Assembly: GCA_002077065.1 (NCBI GenBank) | Contig: NAJO01000023.1 | Location: 434,001-498,000, forward strand | Reading direction: 5' to 3' | Length of the DNA: 64,000 bases | Source: Cryoendolithus antarcticus | Lineage: Eukaryota; Ascomycota; Dothideomycetes; Cladosporiales; Cladosporiaceae | Part shown: piece by piece, positions 10,320-21,680 of the stretch | Numbering within the stretch: position 1 is the stretch's first letter | How the letters are laid out: the number at the start of each line of letters is the position of its first letter | The notes under the pieces: model-generated | Told to the model about the DNA's origin: nothing | Seen by the model: only the letters and a program-made list of their open reading frames with translations | Databases searched by the model: none | Position numbers and translations under genes: made by a program

Positions 10320-13300
10320 ATGGCGAGGCTTCGTGCGAGTCTGCGGACTCCCCAAGTCGTCCCTGCATTGGTGATCCTGCTGCAAGCCCAACAAGCACTG
10401 GCCCATCCGTTCGTGTACCGAAGGGATCCGAACAACGGTACTGGAGCTCGGCAACTTCTTGCACCGCAGAATGCCGTGCCGCAGTCGATCGAAGGTCTAG
10501 AGACGACATCATGGCCTTCGACGACTTGCACCACCATTACGGGGTGGCATACGACGTACACCATTTCTCAAATCCAGGATGGACAAGTTCAAGCTCCCGG
10601 GTTTGGGCCAACCTCCCTACCGGACAAGTCGGTGGTGACGACCAGCACCTCGGAAGCCTTGGTGACGACCGAGACGACGATAATCGAGGGCGTCACGGTC
10701 ACTTCCACGGCGACAAGAGAGGTGACGTCCACGATCTCATCTACTATTGAAGCGGACACGGATTCAACCTCAGCTTTGTCGAGCACTTCCACAGCCGTCT
10801 TGGCGGCTCAAGTGTCCAACTCGACATTGTCCTCATCGTCCACGAATGAGTCATCAAGCACATCGTTGCCATCCTCGACAAATTTCACTACCATCACATC
10901 ATCGACGACTCCTGCATCTGTCGAGGCTTCGCCAACACCAACACCGTCCACATCGACAACATTGTTGGACGTAACAGAAGCCAGCACGACAGTTGCTGTG
11001 TCGACCATTTCGTCCACGACGACCATTGTCGTCTCCACCAGTGTCCCAGATATCTCGCTGACTTCTCTCACGACATCCGCGATCCAGACTGCAACAGTGC
11101 CCGTTTTGACGAACACTACCGGCATCATACAGACTTCGCTTGAAGCAGGAGGCAACCCAACGACTGTGCCCCTTCCAACCTCGGTCGTCAACGTCACTTC
11201 GTCGCTGTCACTGGTGGACACAAGCACTCTGTCGAATGTGGTTCCGACGAATACCGCGAACATCACTAGCATCACGGCTAGCGACATATTCCGGGCTATT
11301 GCGACAAGTGCGCCGCCGCCCCAAATTACAAGCCGCGGTGATCACCCAGTGGCGCAGAAAGGCATACAGCCTCAGAGTGAACGCATCGGGACTAACAGCT
11401 TCCACGCCAACCTCTTCCTCGCCGACCAAGCCTACCCAGTATACACATTCCCATACTCGGTATCATGGTCCAATGGAACTGGTCAGACTGGCAGCTATGG
11501 TATGGCGGTATCGCACACCGAACGCAATCAGCTAGCTTTCGGCGCGGACGAGCCGAACACGGGCGCATGGAAGTTCTATGCTAACCCCATTGGCATCCAG
11601 TCCGTTGTGCTATCTGCCACTCAACTTGGGCAAGGCACGAAGCTGACGACTGACTCCTTGACCTCGTTCTCGGTGAATGTCAACTTGACCCCGGGTGGCG
11701 CCTCCAGTCCGGCCGTCTCGTTCCCGCTGGTCCAAGGCATGGGCTTCATGACTGGAAGCTATCACGGCAGTACCCCTACTGTGTCTTCAGGCATTGGCAT
11801 CAACAGCATAACCTATGGTGGCGCGCTCGCTGGCAATGCAGTGTACAAATACCGTATGGCGCTCGCCAACGGCTTCACTTGGCTGATATATGTCATCCCG
11901 GAGACGACCAATTACAACGTCAACTCCTTCACACTCCTGAGCGCCAACACTGTCCAAGGACCTTCGGGCTTCAACGGCTACATTCAAGTGGCCAAGATCC
12001 CCGGGGGTAACTCGGATGCGGAGAGCATCTACGACAGTGCAGCTGGAGCCTACCCGTTCTCGACAAGCGTATCCGGTGCCGTCGAGGGCAGTGGAGGCAG
12101 CTATTCTCTAACATTCAACAAGACTGGCATGCAGACTCAAGACTTGCTTATGTTCGCACTGCCTCATCACGTTGAATCATTCGCGCAGTCCACAGCCAAC
12201 GGCCTCACGTCGCTTCAGCTCATAACGACTACCAAAGGCTTCGGTATTGCAGTCCGCGCCGACAGCTGGACCCTAGTAGAAGATGACCTGCCAATCGGCA
12301 TGAGCTTTGCTCCCTGGCGTGCTGGACAAGGAAGCATTGCCTCCGTCTCCTCCGCCGCCACAGCTCTCATCAATCAAGTTGGCGCCGCCGAGCTCAATCA
12401 GAACATCACCCTCCAGACAGACCTGGACAGTATGTACTACTCCGGCAAAGGCTTCGCCAAGTTCGCCGCCCTGATCTACGCTCTCCATGACATCGGCGGC
12501 GACAGAACCTTAGCTCTGACCGGACTACTGGAGCTGGAGAATGCTCTCGCGACCTTTGTCAACAATCAGCAACCCTACCCTCTTGTCTTCGACTCGAAGT
12601 GGGGTGGCGTGGTCAGCTCTGCTACCTTCGCCACGGGCGACTCTGGTCTAGATTTCGGCAACACATACTACAACGATCACCACTTCCACTACGGTTATTT
12701 CGTCTATGCTGCTGCCGTCATCGGATATCTCGACCCGACGTGGCTCACGAAAGGCACGAACAAAGCCTGGATCGACACTCTGGTCCGCGACTACGCCAAC
12801 CCGGTGACCAATGACCCAGACTTCCCTTTCTCCCGCAATTTCGACTGGTTCCATGGCCACTCTTGGGCCGCTGGACTCTTCGCAAGCGCAGATGGCAAGA
12901 ACCAGGAGTCCTCGTCCGAAGACACCATGGCGTCCTACGCGATCAAGATGTGGGGCAAGATCACCGACGATACCGCCATGGAAGCGCGCGGGAACCTCAT
13001 GCTGTCTATTCAAGCGCGCTCACTGAGGAACTACTATCTCTACACCAATGACAACGCCGTCGAGCCAGCGCAGTTCATCGGCAACAAAGCCGCCGGAATT
13101 CTCTTCGAGAACAAGATCGACCACACGACGTACTTTGGTACCAACATCGAGTATATTGAGGGTATCCACATGATCCCGCTTATGCCTTTCTCGACGTTCA
13201 CGCGCAACGCTACGTTCGTGCAGCAGGAGTGGGACACGTACTTCTCCAACGGACGCGTTAATAGTATCACTGGCGGCTGGAGAGGGCTGCTGATAGCGAA

Positions 13301-13559
13301 CCAAGCTATCATCGACCCGCAGGCAAGCTACAACTTCTTCTCGGGTTCGGACGGGCTGTACCAAGATAGCTTCCTGGATGGCGGCGCGAGTCGAACGTGG
13401 TATCTCGCCTATTCCGCCGGGCTTGGAGGTGCGCCGGCGGGAACGAAGGTGAAGAGAGAGGACATCCTGGAAGTTGAGCAGGAGACAATGGAGGCGCCTA
13501 TTGAGCCTAAGACGCTCAGGAGGAGAGTCAGTGGACGCAGACGGTCCTCGACTCGGTAG
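10320..13559 (+). CDS. Secreted endo-1,3-beta-glucanase, glycoside hydrolase family 81
   Basis: One uninterrupted frame; ATG 10320 gives 1079 aa and a good signal peptide (VVPALVILLQAQQALA). The frame is open slightly further upstream but has no ATG there. Residues about 90-330 are a Ser/Thr-rich, probably O-glycosylated linker. The GH81 catalytic region follows: FHANLFLADQAYPVYTFPYS at its start, YYNDHHFHYGYF, FDWFHGHSWAAGLF, GKNQESSSEDTMASYA and NIEYIEGIHMIPLMPFS. In the family the Asp of DHHFHYGY and the Glu residues of NQESSSE are the catalytic acids. GH81 enzymes (Eng1/EngA type) hydrolyse beta-1,3-glucan, usually for cell separation, autolysis or wall remodelling. The long Ser/Thr region suggests retention in or passage through the wall. 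The tail is basic (LRRRVSGRRR), with no GPI signal. Confidence 0.93.
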   Translation: MARLRASLRTPQVVPALVILLQAQQALAHPFVYRRDPNNGTGARQLLAPQNAVPQSIEGLETTSWPSTTCTTITGWHTTYTISQIQDGQVQAPGFGPTSLPDKSVVTTSTSEALVTTETTIIEGVTVTSTATREVTSTISSTIEADTDSTSALSSTSTAVLAAQVSNSTLSSSSTNESSSTSLPSSTNFTTITSSTTPASVEASPTPTPSTSTTLLDVTEASTTVAVSTISSTTTIVVSTSVPDISLTSLTTSAIQTATVPVLTNTTGIIQTSLEAGGNPTTVPLPTSVVNVTSSLSLVDTSTLSNVVPTNTANITSITASDIFRAIATSAPPPQITSRGDHPVAQKGIQPQSERIGTNSFHANLFLADQAYPVYTFPYSVSWSNGTGQTGSYGMAVSHTERNQLAFGADEPNTGAWKFYANPIGIQSVVLSATQLGQGTKLTTDSLTSFSVNVNLTPGGASSPAVSFPLVQGMGFMTGSYHGSTPTVSSGIGINSITYGGALAGNAVYKYRMALANGFTWLIYVIPETTNYNVNSFTLLSANTVQGPSGFNGYIQVAKIPGGNSDAESIYDSAAGAYPFSTSVSGAVEGSGGSYSLTFNKTGMQTQDLLMFALPHHVESFAQSTANGLTSLQLITTTKGFGIAVRADSWTLVEDDLPIGMSFAPWRAGQGSIASVSSAATALINQVGAAELNQNITLQTDLDSMYYSGKGFAKFAALIYALHDIGGDRTLALTGLLELENALATFVNNQQPYPLVFDSKWGGVVSSATFATGDSGLDFGNTYYNDHHFHYGYFVYAAAVIGYLDPTWLTKGTNKAWIDTLVRDYANPVTNDPDFPFSRNFDWFHGHSWAAGLFASADGKNQESSSEDTMASYAIKMWGKITDDTAMEARGNLMLSIQARSLRNYYLYTNDNAVEPAQFIGNKAAGILFENKIDHTTYFGTNIEYIEGIHMIPLMPFSTFTRNATFVQQEWDTYFSNGRVNSITGGWRGLLIANQAIIDPQASYNFFSGSDGLYQDSFLDGGASRTWYLAYSAGLGGAPAGTKVKREDILEVEQETMEAPIEPKTLRRRVSGRRRSSTR

Positions 13560-14522
13560 AGGTGAAGGTAGGTAATGATGCTGGAGGGTGGCTGTTACTA
13601 ATTTGCAGATACGAACCGAAACGATGTATATGGTATCCAAGGCTAGGACATACAAAGGTATAATAGGATCGCTCAGGCTACGGCAGCGAGTGAGAGGATT
13701 TAATGGGCAAGGACGGCTAACGGCTATGATGGGAGGACGGGATGGGTTAGAGGTTTGGGATAGACTTGGGGTGGCGTTCGATGAGGGAGGAAGGACGCTG
13801 TACATGGACCTGCGCGATGATACCACGGCGGGATGTATGGAATGTTGATGGACTCAGTCGCTACTTCATCACACGCTTCACGAGTTCCGGACATAATAAT
13901 ATAATAGCTCATTCACATGCAATTATCAACAAGCTTCTGACATTAGCGCTTCCTACTCCTTCGCCTTCCAACCTCAATGCGGCTCGTACTCTAGCTGCAG
14001 ACGGGAGAACTTTATTGCGCACAGGTGCATATGACGCTAACTCCGGTTCGTACGAGGTACTGCGAGGTCAAGAAATCTCGCAGAAGCTAGCCCCGAGTCG
14101 GACAGCATTGTGCTGCCTCGTATTGGACTAACATGAAGTTTCTCCTCGACAGTGTGTGAGGTAAAAGGGAGGAAGTATTATTGGTACGGCAGCATTGACA
14201 ACATGAAGCGAGATTGGAGACGGCGGAGGAATGAAGAAGTACGTCATCCACGGTCGTGAACCGTTCGATGTCAGTAGTACCTTATATCTCATAGCTCCGG
14301 TGGGTTCTGTTCTCAATTAGGTCAGCAGCTCGCGATAGACCTGGAGGCCGGCGTGCATGGTAGCGAGCTTCACGTACACCACCGGCCCAATCTGTTTCCG
14401 TTCAATGTCAATATTGATCAGCTTTCTCTCAACGTCATCCCATCTCCCTATATAACCTCTCTGACCTTTCTAGTATTACCACAAGAACATCTCACCTTAT
14501 TCTGAACGTCCCAGACACCACA
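13560..14522. other. Intergenic region between GH81 and MDR genes
   Basis: About 960 bp, made up of the GH81 3' flank and the promoter of the next gene. The open frames present are antisense extensions of GH81 or short and featureless. A TATA box near the end is listed separately. Confidence 0.45.
14449..14455 (+). promoter_or_regulatory. TATA box of the MDR oxidoreductase gene
   Basis: The sequence TATATAA lies 68 bp upstream of ATG 14523 and is followed by a pyrimidine-rich stretch typical of fungal transcription starts. The position fits a start site about 30-40 bp downstream and a short leader. Confidence 0.55.
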
Positions 14523-15539
14523 ATGGCCTCCTCCCTTGGCACAACAATGCGCGCAGCAGCCTGGAAGTCAACCTCCGGCGGTCTTCCCAAGAACATCCAC
14601 CTTGACACGACTCACCCGCTCCCCAAAAATGCCACCTCTCTACCAGCAGGCAGCACCCTCGTGAAAGTTGCCTACGCCTCTCTGAATCCCGTCGACACCA
14701 AAGTCCCCGAAGCTCCCATCATAGGCCGTACCCTCCTCGCCAAGGGAATCCCAGGCTCAGATTTCAGCGGCACAGTCGTGCAGACCACGGTCTCTAATCT
14801 CAAAGCCGGAGATCAGGTGTACGGCTTTACGGCACTGCCCGCATTTGGCGCCTGCGCGGAGTACCTCATCGCCCCCAAAGCCAATGTCGTCAAGATCCCC
14901 CCGGGCGTGAGCCTCGAGCAGGCTGCTACGCTCGGTATCGCTGGTTTGACGGCCTATCAGACACTCGCGCCGTTCGTGAAGGCTGGCGATAAAGTTCTCA
15001 TTAACGGCGGATCTGGCGGTGTTGGTGCGAACACGGTTCAAATCGGGAAAGCACTTGGTTGCCACATCACTGCTACTTGCTCAGGCGCGAACGTTGATTT
15101 CGTCAAATCACTCGGCGCGGATGAGGTGATTGACTACCGCACTAATGACCTTGTCGCGACGCTCACTCGGAGCGGCGTTCAGTTTGACCACATCATTGAC
15201 AACGTCTTCGCTGATGCGAAACTCTACTGGTCTGCTCACAAGTACCTGAAGCCGGGCAAACAGTACGTCACTATTGCCGGCTCACCAAAGTTGTCTGTCA
15301 TCAAAGACATCCTGTCAATCTACCTGTGGCCGAGATTCCTCGGAGGTGGACAGCGTCATTTTGGCTTCGTCACGTGCACCAGCAAAGTCGAGGAGCACGA
15401 GATCGTGGCGAACATGGTGAAGGACGGGAAAGTGATGGTGGAGATTGAGAAGGTGTATGCGCTTGAAGAGACTGGCAAGGCGTATGAGAGGTTGGCTTCG
15501 GGGAGGGTGAGGGGAAAGCTTGTGGTGAAGGTTGCTTAA
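14523..15539 (+). CDS. Medium-chain dehydrogenase/reductase, quinone-oxidoreductase-like
   Basis: A single exon of 338 aa, normal length for the family. The N-terminal GroES-like fold includes YASLNPVDTKVPE and GSDFSGTVVQ. AGDQVYGFTALPAFGACAEY follows, then the nucleotide-binding segment with the glycine motif INGGSGGVGANTVQIGKALG. I see no structural or catalytic zinc Cys cluster, so this is the zinc-free QOR/RTN4IP1-like branch, probably NAD(P)H-dependent. The likely reaction is reduction of quinones or alpha,beta-unsaturated carbonyls; the true substrate cannot be read from the sequence. There is no targeting peptide. No biosynthetic neighbours are present, so a general detoxification role is inferred. 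Start ATG 14523 follows a leader with a TATA box; the TAA stop is clean. Confidence 0.85.
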   Translation: MASSLGTTMRAAAWKSTSGGLPKNIHLDTTHPLPKNATSLPAGSTLVKVAYASLNPVDTKVPEAPIIGRTLLAKGIPGSDFSGTVVQTTVSNLKAGDQVYGFTALPAFGACAEYLIAPKANVVKIPPGVSLEQAATLGIAGLTAYQTLAPFVKAGDKVLINGGSGGVGANTVQIGKALGCHITATCSGANVDFVKSLGADEVIDYRTNDLVATLTRSGVQFDHIIDNVFADAKLYWSAHKYLKPGKQYVTIAGSPKLSVIKDILSIYLWPRFLGGGQRHFGFVTCTSKVEEHEIVANMVKDGKVMVEIEKVYALEETGKAYERLASGRVRGKLVVKVA

Positions 15540-16101
15540 GGCGTGACAAAGTCATGATGGGATCTGAGTGACGATTGGGTTTGAGTGATGGCGCCATCTG
15601 AGTGATGATGGAGTCTGAGAGATGACGGACTTTAAACAACGATGGGACCTGTGAGTGATAGTAGCGTCTGAGCGACGGCGGAATGGCGTCAGGAGTTCTT
15701 GCCGTATGGGCAGAGTACTGATAATAGATCACGAGCTTGCACAGATCGATTTCCTCACCATCCCTTGGTCATGCCGTAGCCTCTCGCGAAATCGACATAT
15801 TTCGAAGCGATCAGTACGACATCGTAATCCACCTTCCCAAAAGTCTGTAGTGCCTTGTGCTACGTTACTCCTCGCTGCAAGTGTCATATTACTTCCACTG
15901 CGTCGGTGAGAGAGCATATGCCTGACGACGTGTATCTTGTTATTGCAGCACGAGACTTTTCGCACTTCCCGAGAGTGGACTTAGATTGAATGCCCTCTGT
16001 ACAAGATCACATCGCGGTCATATTTGCTTACATTGGCTCGTTACCTGGTATCCATGATTTATATTACACCCGCCCCAATGATCCCATCACCCCAACACTC
16101 C
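15540..16101. other. Convergent intergenic region
   Basis: About 560 bp between two convergent genes. The first 130 bp carry an imperfect repeat of GATGG/GTCTGAG-like words (roughly 15555-15680), a weak low-complexity tract. No gene is seen. Confidence 0.4.
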
Positions 16102-17049
16102 TTACCCCTCCCTCTCCTCCTTCCTCTCCTCCCTCCACGCCAGCCACCCCCCTGCAATCCCCAACTTAACAATAATCGATATCCATAAAGTCCCCGCAAA
16201 CCCAAATTGACTGCTCGCCAACGCCCCTCCACAAACCGCCCCAACAAAGTACATAACCACACCCCCCATCTTCCGATTCCGCGACACATTCCCCGTCAAC
16301 CCTCCAGAAAACAGCCCCGGATCGCTCATAATATCGTTATAAGCGCTCGTCAGCACAATAGTAGGCATGCCGTTGTAAGATAGCATCCGACTCGCAACAA
16401 TCATCCCACTAGCCTGGAAAGACAGCAAAGCAATAGGCACGAGATCCAACCTCGGAAACCCCCATCCGCCGTTCTTAGCCAGCGCTCCCAGCACAGCGCC
16501 CTCCTTCGGCGACGCCGGCGAGCCAGACGTGACGCGCTTCTCAACCATCCATACTGCAATGCCCGTGAGCAGAGCCTGGACCGCGAAATTGGTGACGAGG
16601 ACCCAGCGTTTCTTCTCCCCCGCTCTCCGGTGCAGCGAGCTGAGCACGAAACTCCCAGTCAAAAAGGCGAAGACGGAGGTGACGCTTTTCGTCCACGCTA
16701 AGACCGGACTGGCAACGGGGAGGTCAGAGACGCCGAGGGCGGCGAAAATGGTGTTTCCCGTTTGCATGGAGACGAAGCAGGAGTAGGCGTTATAGGCGCC
16801 TGCGTCCATCATGCCTGATATCAGAAAACATAGCAGTAAGATCCAGTCTGCGTATTTGATGCTCAGGTTGGCGAGGAGGTGGCGCTTCAGCTGCTGGGCT
16901 TTGGAAGTGGCTTTTTGCGACATGGGTGCTTCGGTGTCGTGGATGTGCGGGTTTGGGTGTTGCGTGCTATAACTGTAGCGCTCGAAGTGGAGGAGGCGGG
17001 AGCGTTCATCTGAGGGTGCTGGTGGCGAGTCGCCGTGTAGTGGAGGCAT
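16102..17049 (-). CDS. DUF1275 (YoaK-family) integral membrane protein
   Basis: A single exon of 315 aa from ATG 17049 to TAA. A hydrophilic N-terminus of about 65 residues is followed by membrane segments, including WILLLCFLISGMMDAGAYNA, CFVSMQTGNTIFAALGVSDL, TSVFAFLTGSFVLSSLHR, WVLVTNFAVQALLTGIAVW, LVPIALLSFQASGMIVASR, VVMYFVGAVCGGALASSQFG and a last helix. The SMQTGNTIF block and the late FQASGMIVASR region are typical of DUF1275 proteins. Fungal members are widespread, often in several copies, and their transport role is unknown. A basic, Glu-rich C-terminus (WREERKEEREG) follows the last helix. No neighbour suggests a substrate. Confidence 0.85.
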   Translation of the reverse strand: MPPLHGDSPPAPSDERSRLLHFERYSYSTQHPNPHIHDTEAPMSQKATSKAQQLKRHLLANLSIKYADWILLLCFLISGMMDAGAYNAYSCFVSMQTGNTIFAALGVSDLPVASPVLAWTKSVTSVFAFLTGSFVLSSLHRRAGEKKRWVLVTNFAVQALLTGIAVWMVEKRVTSGSPASPKEGAVLGALAKNGGWGFPRLDLVPIALLSFQASGMIVASRMLSYNGMPTIVLTSAYNDIMSDPGLFSGGLTGNVSRNRKMGGVVMYFVGAVCGGALASSQFGFAGTLWISIIVKLGIAGGWLAWREERKEEREG

Positions 17050-17416
17050 TTTGGGCAGAGTTCCAGAGAATGAGGAGGGGTGGGTTGGGGCTGCCTATGC
17101 GATGCGAGTGATAGGTCGATGTTTCCGAGATCGCGTGTTGTAAAGTATAAGGTTACTGGAAATGCAAGGTACTGTGCATCAAGCAAAATTCTAGACGAAG
17201 TACGATGAGGTCACGCACTAGTGAGAGATCTTGAGATTGAGTTTGGAGGCTTGTTTCCGAGCATCAAAGCTACAAGTACATGTATTTACAGCTCCATCAG
17301 CCCATCGAGTATCCGTCGTGCAAAGCAGCCGTTTCTAGATATAATGATGCAGGGTATATGAATGCTTTCCTCCCTCACAACCATGCCGCCGCATCCCCAG
17401 CACCACTACCACTCCC
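17050..17416. other. Intergenic region between DUF1275 and F-box/WD40 genes
   Basis: A 367-bp stretch with the promoter side of the DUF1275 gene and the 3' flank of the F-box gene. No feature recognised. Confidence 0.4.
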
Positions 17417-20189
17417 TCAAAAGGTCTCCTCAAACCACCCCCCAACCCTCCCCAGCTCCTCATCTCCATTAGCAAAATCCCACCCCACAATCACGCGATT
17501 CTGACTACAACACACTATTCGCCTCGCATCAAATTGCAGCTTAAACACCCTGTTGCTATTCTCCCTGTTAGCCTGTGCCTGTGCCTGCGCCGCGGCATGA
17601 GCATGAGCAGCAGCCGCCTGAGGCCCTGCAGCCGCAGGAGGCGCGTGAGCTGCTTGTGCATTCGGAGTCAAGGTGGCGGTCTGGCCGGGGATGTGAGCGG
17701 CTTGGACGGCGGCGACGGCGGTTGCGGCGGCGCCGGGTGCGAGAGCAGGAGGGGCGATTTGTTGTTGCAGTGCGTTGACGTGAGTGTTCAGGGCTTGTTG
17801 TTGGGCTGTGATGTTTGCGACTTGACCTGGCTGGACGTGGCCTGGTAATGGTCCATTCATCAGGCTATGCGCTTGCAAGAGGGCACCCTGCGCTTGTGCG
17901 AGCGCCGCCTGGGCCGCGCCGTGGGCTTGAAAGTTTGGCTGTGCCAGTGGCTGTGCCGTGAGGTTGTGGAGATTCGCAGGCTGTGCGAGAGCATTGGCCG
18001 GCACAGTACGACGATGGGCGCCGCGATTCATGAGCAGGAAGTCTTGGTGCAGGCGGTGCTTCTGTGTCCAGTTGCCGTCGCGATCCTGCTTCCAAATGAT
18101 GATTGTCTGATCATATGAGCCAGAGACGATCTTGGCCCACCGACTGCCGCCTCCGCCTGGAGGGACTTTCGTACCAGTTGCAAGCATCTTTTCCGGCCGC
18201 GAGGATCCCGCATTGCGCGGTGACCCTCGTCTTGCTCGAGCTGACTCCATGCCAGCGTCTACAGCGTTATAGAACGCCTTGTCAGCGGCTCTGCTCTCTG
18301 CGTGAAGTTCCTCGTCAGTTCTAATGGCGAGGTCACCGAAGCGAGCTTGTACCGTACGGACCAGACTTGTGTGCCCAGTCAGGCTGGCCACCTCTGCAGC
18401 AGTCTCAGCATCGAAGATGCGTACGCTATTGTCAGAGGAACCTGAGATGATACGTCGGCCGTCGTACTGCACGCATGCAATGCCCTTGGTGTGACCAGTA
18501 TACGTGCGCACGGTCTTACCAGTGTGCAAGTTCCAGTTACGGATGGTGCGGTCGCCGGAGGCCGAGACGATAGTGCTCTCGTGAATCATGACTGCGTTGA
18601 CAGCTGCGTGATGGCCTCGTAGAGTAGCTAAGAGTGAGTGCTCAGCGATGAGATCAGTCTTTGACAGTGCAGCGTAGTTATCGACAGTGTGGGCAGGTAG
18701 CAATGGCGACGTTTTGGTCATCGCATGCCTACTCCAGAGCTTGATCGTCTTGTCCTTCGAGCAGGTGACGAGATACCGATCATCGAAGCGGAGATTAAGG
18801 ACAGACTCGGTATGAGCGTCCGTCATCTTCTTGATGATCTCGCCGGTGGAGAACTTCCAGATGATCACCCAGCTGTCACTCCCACCGCTGACGATGATGT
18901 CGTTCTCGGGAGTTGCATCGAATTGCAGGCACAGTACACTCTGCTCGTGCCCAGTCATCGCGCGCTTCAGTCTTGATGTGGCCAGATCCCAGACTCGTAT
19001 ACTTCTATCACGCGAACCGGAAACCAGCCACTCGTTTGTGTGCTGAATCGTGTATACACATTCAGTATGACCCTCATTTTCAAATTGCGGGTGTGGCAAC
19101 TTGAACATCTTGTACTTTCCATCTTCCCAGTTCTTCTCCAGTTGCCTGCGCTTCTTGTAGACGTATGCCCAGCTGAGCTTTGAATCGAGACTGTCCGATA
19201 AGCTTACTTGTCCCTGAAACTCGGTCGGCTCCAGCTTGAAGTCTCGTCGCGGCCGACGGATTGGATACGCATCCATTCGGTCGTGTTGCGGGCTGAGGTG
19301 GCTTGCTGTCGCAACTCTAAGTTCAGATTGTGTGTGGTCCCGCTCACCACGTCCACGCACACCTGCAGCTCCCTGCATCTCCACTCCATCCATCATGTCA
19401 TCTTCCGACTCCGCGTAGGAGCTGCCGCAATCATCAGTACTGCCGTCCATGCCTCGCCGCGACAGCTCGCTCTCGCTGAAAGCCTCCTCCCGACGTCGTT
19501 TTCGGCTGTCCTTGCGTGCAAGCATCTGACTCCCGCTTTTGCTAGCAGCCTTGACTTGCCTTGCGCGTCTCTCATCTCGGACGTGCTCATACCTCCTCAT
19601 CTTTTTGCGATCTACACGCCATCCCTCTCGTGCGACGCAACTCCGCCATAGCTCCTCATCCTGTGTGCGGTCCCCCCATGCGCGATTCACGCCCGATGCA
19701 TGCAGCAGATCTCTAGGTGAGAGATTACCGAGTACAAGCGCCACAAGCTCGACCGGTAAGTAAGCAACCGGGTCAAAGAACATGAGCGAGTCCAGATGCG
19801 CGCTTGCCTGCTGCTTCGCCCATGTCGGTAACAGAGCTAGCAGGCTGTTTGCAAGTTCTAGTCCTGCTGTCAGTACCTTCACCGCTCGACCTGTAATTGC
19901 AAGCAAACATACCAAGCTGGTCCTCCGGCGACAAGCCCAGTGCTGTCTGCCGCACAACATTCACTCTCTGCTCCAGCGTCAAGTTCTCCATGTCGTCCAG
20001 TAATTGATCCACAACATCCGGAAGCTTGACATCAGTCCGCATGTCGAGCTCGATATCACTCTCCGGCTGACTCTGGGTCTCTTCCGAGAAGCCCTCGTCG
20101 AAGTTGGAAGGTGCACGCTGGACTGGGTGAGTGACTGCCATGTTGCGCGGTGGTGGCAGTGACTGATATGCGCGTGAAGGCGTAGCCAT
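17417..20189 (-). CDS. F-box/WD40-repeat protein (SCF ubiquitin-ligase substrate receptor; FWD-1/beta-TrCP, Cdc4 or Met30 type)
   Basis: Exons are 20189-19913 and 19863-17417, 907 aa; the 49-nt intron is GTATGT...CAGCAG and restores EDQLGLELANSLL across the junction. The frame is open to an upstream ATG at 20345. ATG 20189 gives a more ordinary N-terminus, but the choice is uncertain. An F-box lies near residues 121-165 (YLPVELVALVLGNLSPRDLL). WD40 repeats begin near 355 with HTNEWLVSGSRDRSIRVWDL and continue as VSGGSDSWVIIW, VTCSKDKTIKLW, VSASGDRTIRNW, ISGSSDNSVRIF and SGSYDQTIIIW. An Ala/Gln/His-rich low-complexity insert precedes a final CCSQNRVIVGWDFANG repeat. Such proteins link phosphorylated substrates to Skp1-Cullin. 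Neurospora FWD-1, which degrades the clock protein FRQ, is the nearest named model I can suggest, not proven here. Confidence 0.88.
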
Positions 20190-21680
20190 GTCTGCGGGTG
20201 GGGTGTGGCGGTGGTGAATGAGGTTGCTATGGATTAGGTCATGCGGGCTTCTGTTGATGAATGACGGAGGGAGGCGGGGGGTGCTCGGACGGTGGTTGAT
20301 GCAGCACTCCTTGCGTGTACTGAAGTGTCGCGATCGGTGGTACAAGGAGATGTGTCTAGACCGGCGTTGATGTATGTGGAGTCGATGATGTGCACGTGAG
20401 TGGAAGTGGCAGTTGTATGTCTCATGTGTTTGGAAGCAGCGACATGACTAAGGGTACACAAGGTGAGCACAGACGCGCGGGGGCAAGGTTTAGTTGCCTG
20501 AGGCTAGAACTCTGAAGCATCGCATGAGATTCACGATCACTTGCAGCATCTTGAGGTGACATGCTCCTCCGAGCGCGATTGCTCGGTGAGGGTCTCGTTG
20601 GAGAGCTGTGTATAGTGAGCGTCCACATGCAGAGGGTCATGCGTGTAGGGCCCGCGTGATGAGCTTGGCAGCGGCGGACATGATTCTCAGCCCCTATGCA
20701 AACAGCGACTGATTGTGCAGCCACGTGCGGACATGCTTCGTCAAAGACTGGGTGACAAAGGAGTGTACTGCTGACATCCCACTCCACCCCATCTCACAAT
20801 CTCAATCCCCACATGGCAAGGCAGAAGAAGCAGCAAGAAGCAGTGGGCGCATATCTGGTAAGGCATGTATGTCTCAATCCTAGCTGCATATGCAAGTGCC
20901 GACTCGTCTCGTAGAAAGCGTTCGTGCAACCTCATTGGCGCATCTAGAATGCCATGATTCGCTGGTCGCAAAGGGGAGCAGGCGCCGCGGGCCGAGGGGA
21001 ATCGCGACAAAGACTCGTCCCTGGAAGAAGCTGCTTTTGCTGGGCACGCGGATTGGTGTGCGATGTGGCGTGCAGGATGCAGATGCTGTATGCAAAGAGC
21101 GCACACTGCCGAAGCGAACGTCTGTCACCCGCAGCGCCTTGTGCGACGTGACCTTTTCCTCCGACTGCATAGCTTGACTTGCTGCTCATATCGAGTGTTG
21201 TGTTGCAAAGTACCTTGAAGATCGAGTTCTTTGTGCAAGACTGGTGGAGGAACGAGCTTCTCCTTCGAGACCCCTGGCCCCTTCCACACGCGCCGGACCG
21301 AGCGACTCAACACACCTCCCGCCGCTGCGTCTCCCCACAAAACTCTAGCCCAGTGGGTGCAGTGCAGACCCGAAGTTGCACGGTGTGAAACGTGCCGCCG
21401 AACGCCAACGACTCGTCGCCGCCACCCCGTGAAGTGGCCCTACGTGACGATACCCCTCTCCGCCGCCTCTACCCTCTCCTGCCTCCTGTCTGGCTGCAAC
21501 ACCGACACCACCGCCGTCACCACCACCCCTCCGCCCCAGTCACAGCATCGCCTGGCTCATTCATTACCCTGCACCCAGCATTGCATACGGCCAAGTCCAC
21601 CACCTACATGGCCAGACCCGCCACAGCACCCACCTGAATCACCACCAATCACATATCACACTCACACTGCGAACGACGAC
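20190..21680. promoter_or_regulatory. Divergent region between F-box/WD40 gene and CDC24
   Basis: About 1.5 kb separate the two start codons. The CDC24-proximal 300 bp are C-rich (CCACC/CACC runs, 21400-21680) and open in frame back to 21231 but lack an in-frame ATG, which fits a long 5' leader. Short upstream ATGs occur in other frames (for example 21608), so upstream-ORF control is possible. No RNA gene seen. Confidence 0.45.

Noticed and set aside
13020..13826. Minus-strand frame of 268 codons at the end of the GH81 gene
   Set aside because: Antisense to the catalytic domain of GH81; no independent evidence.
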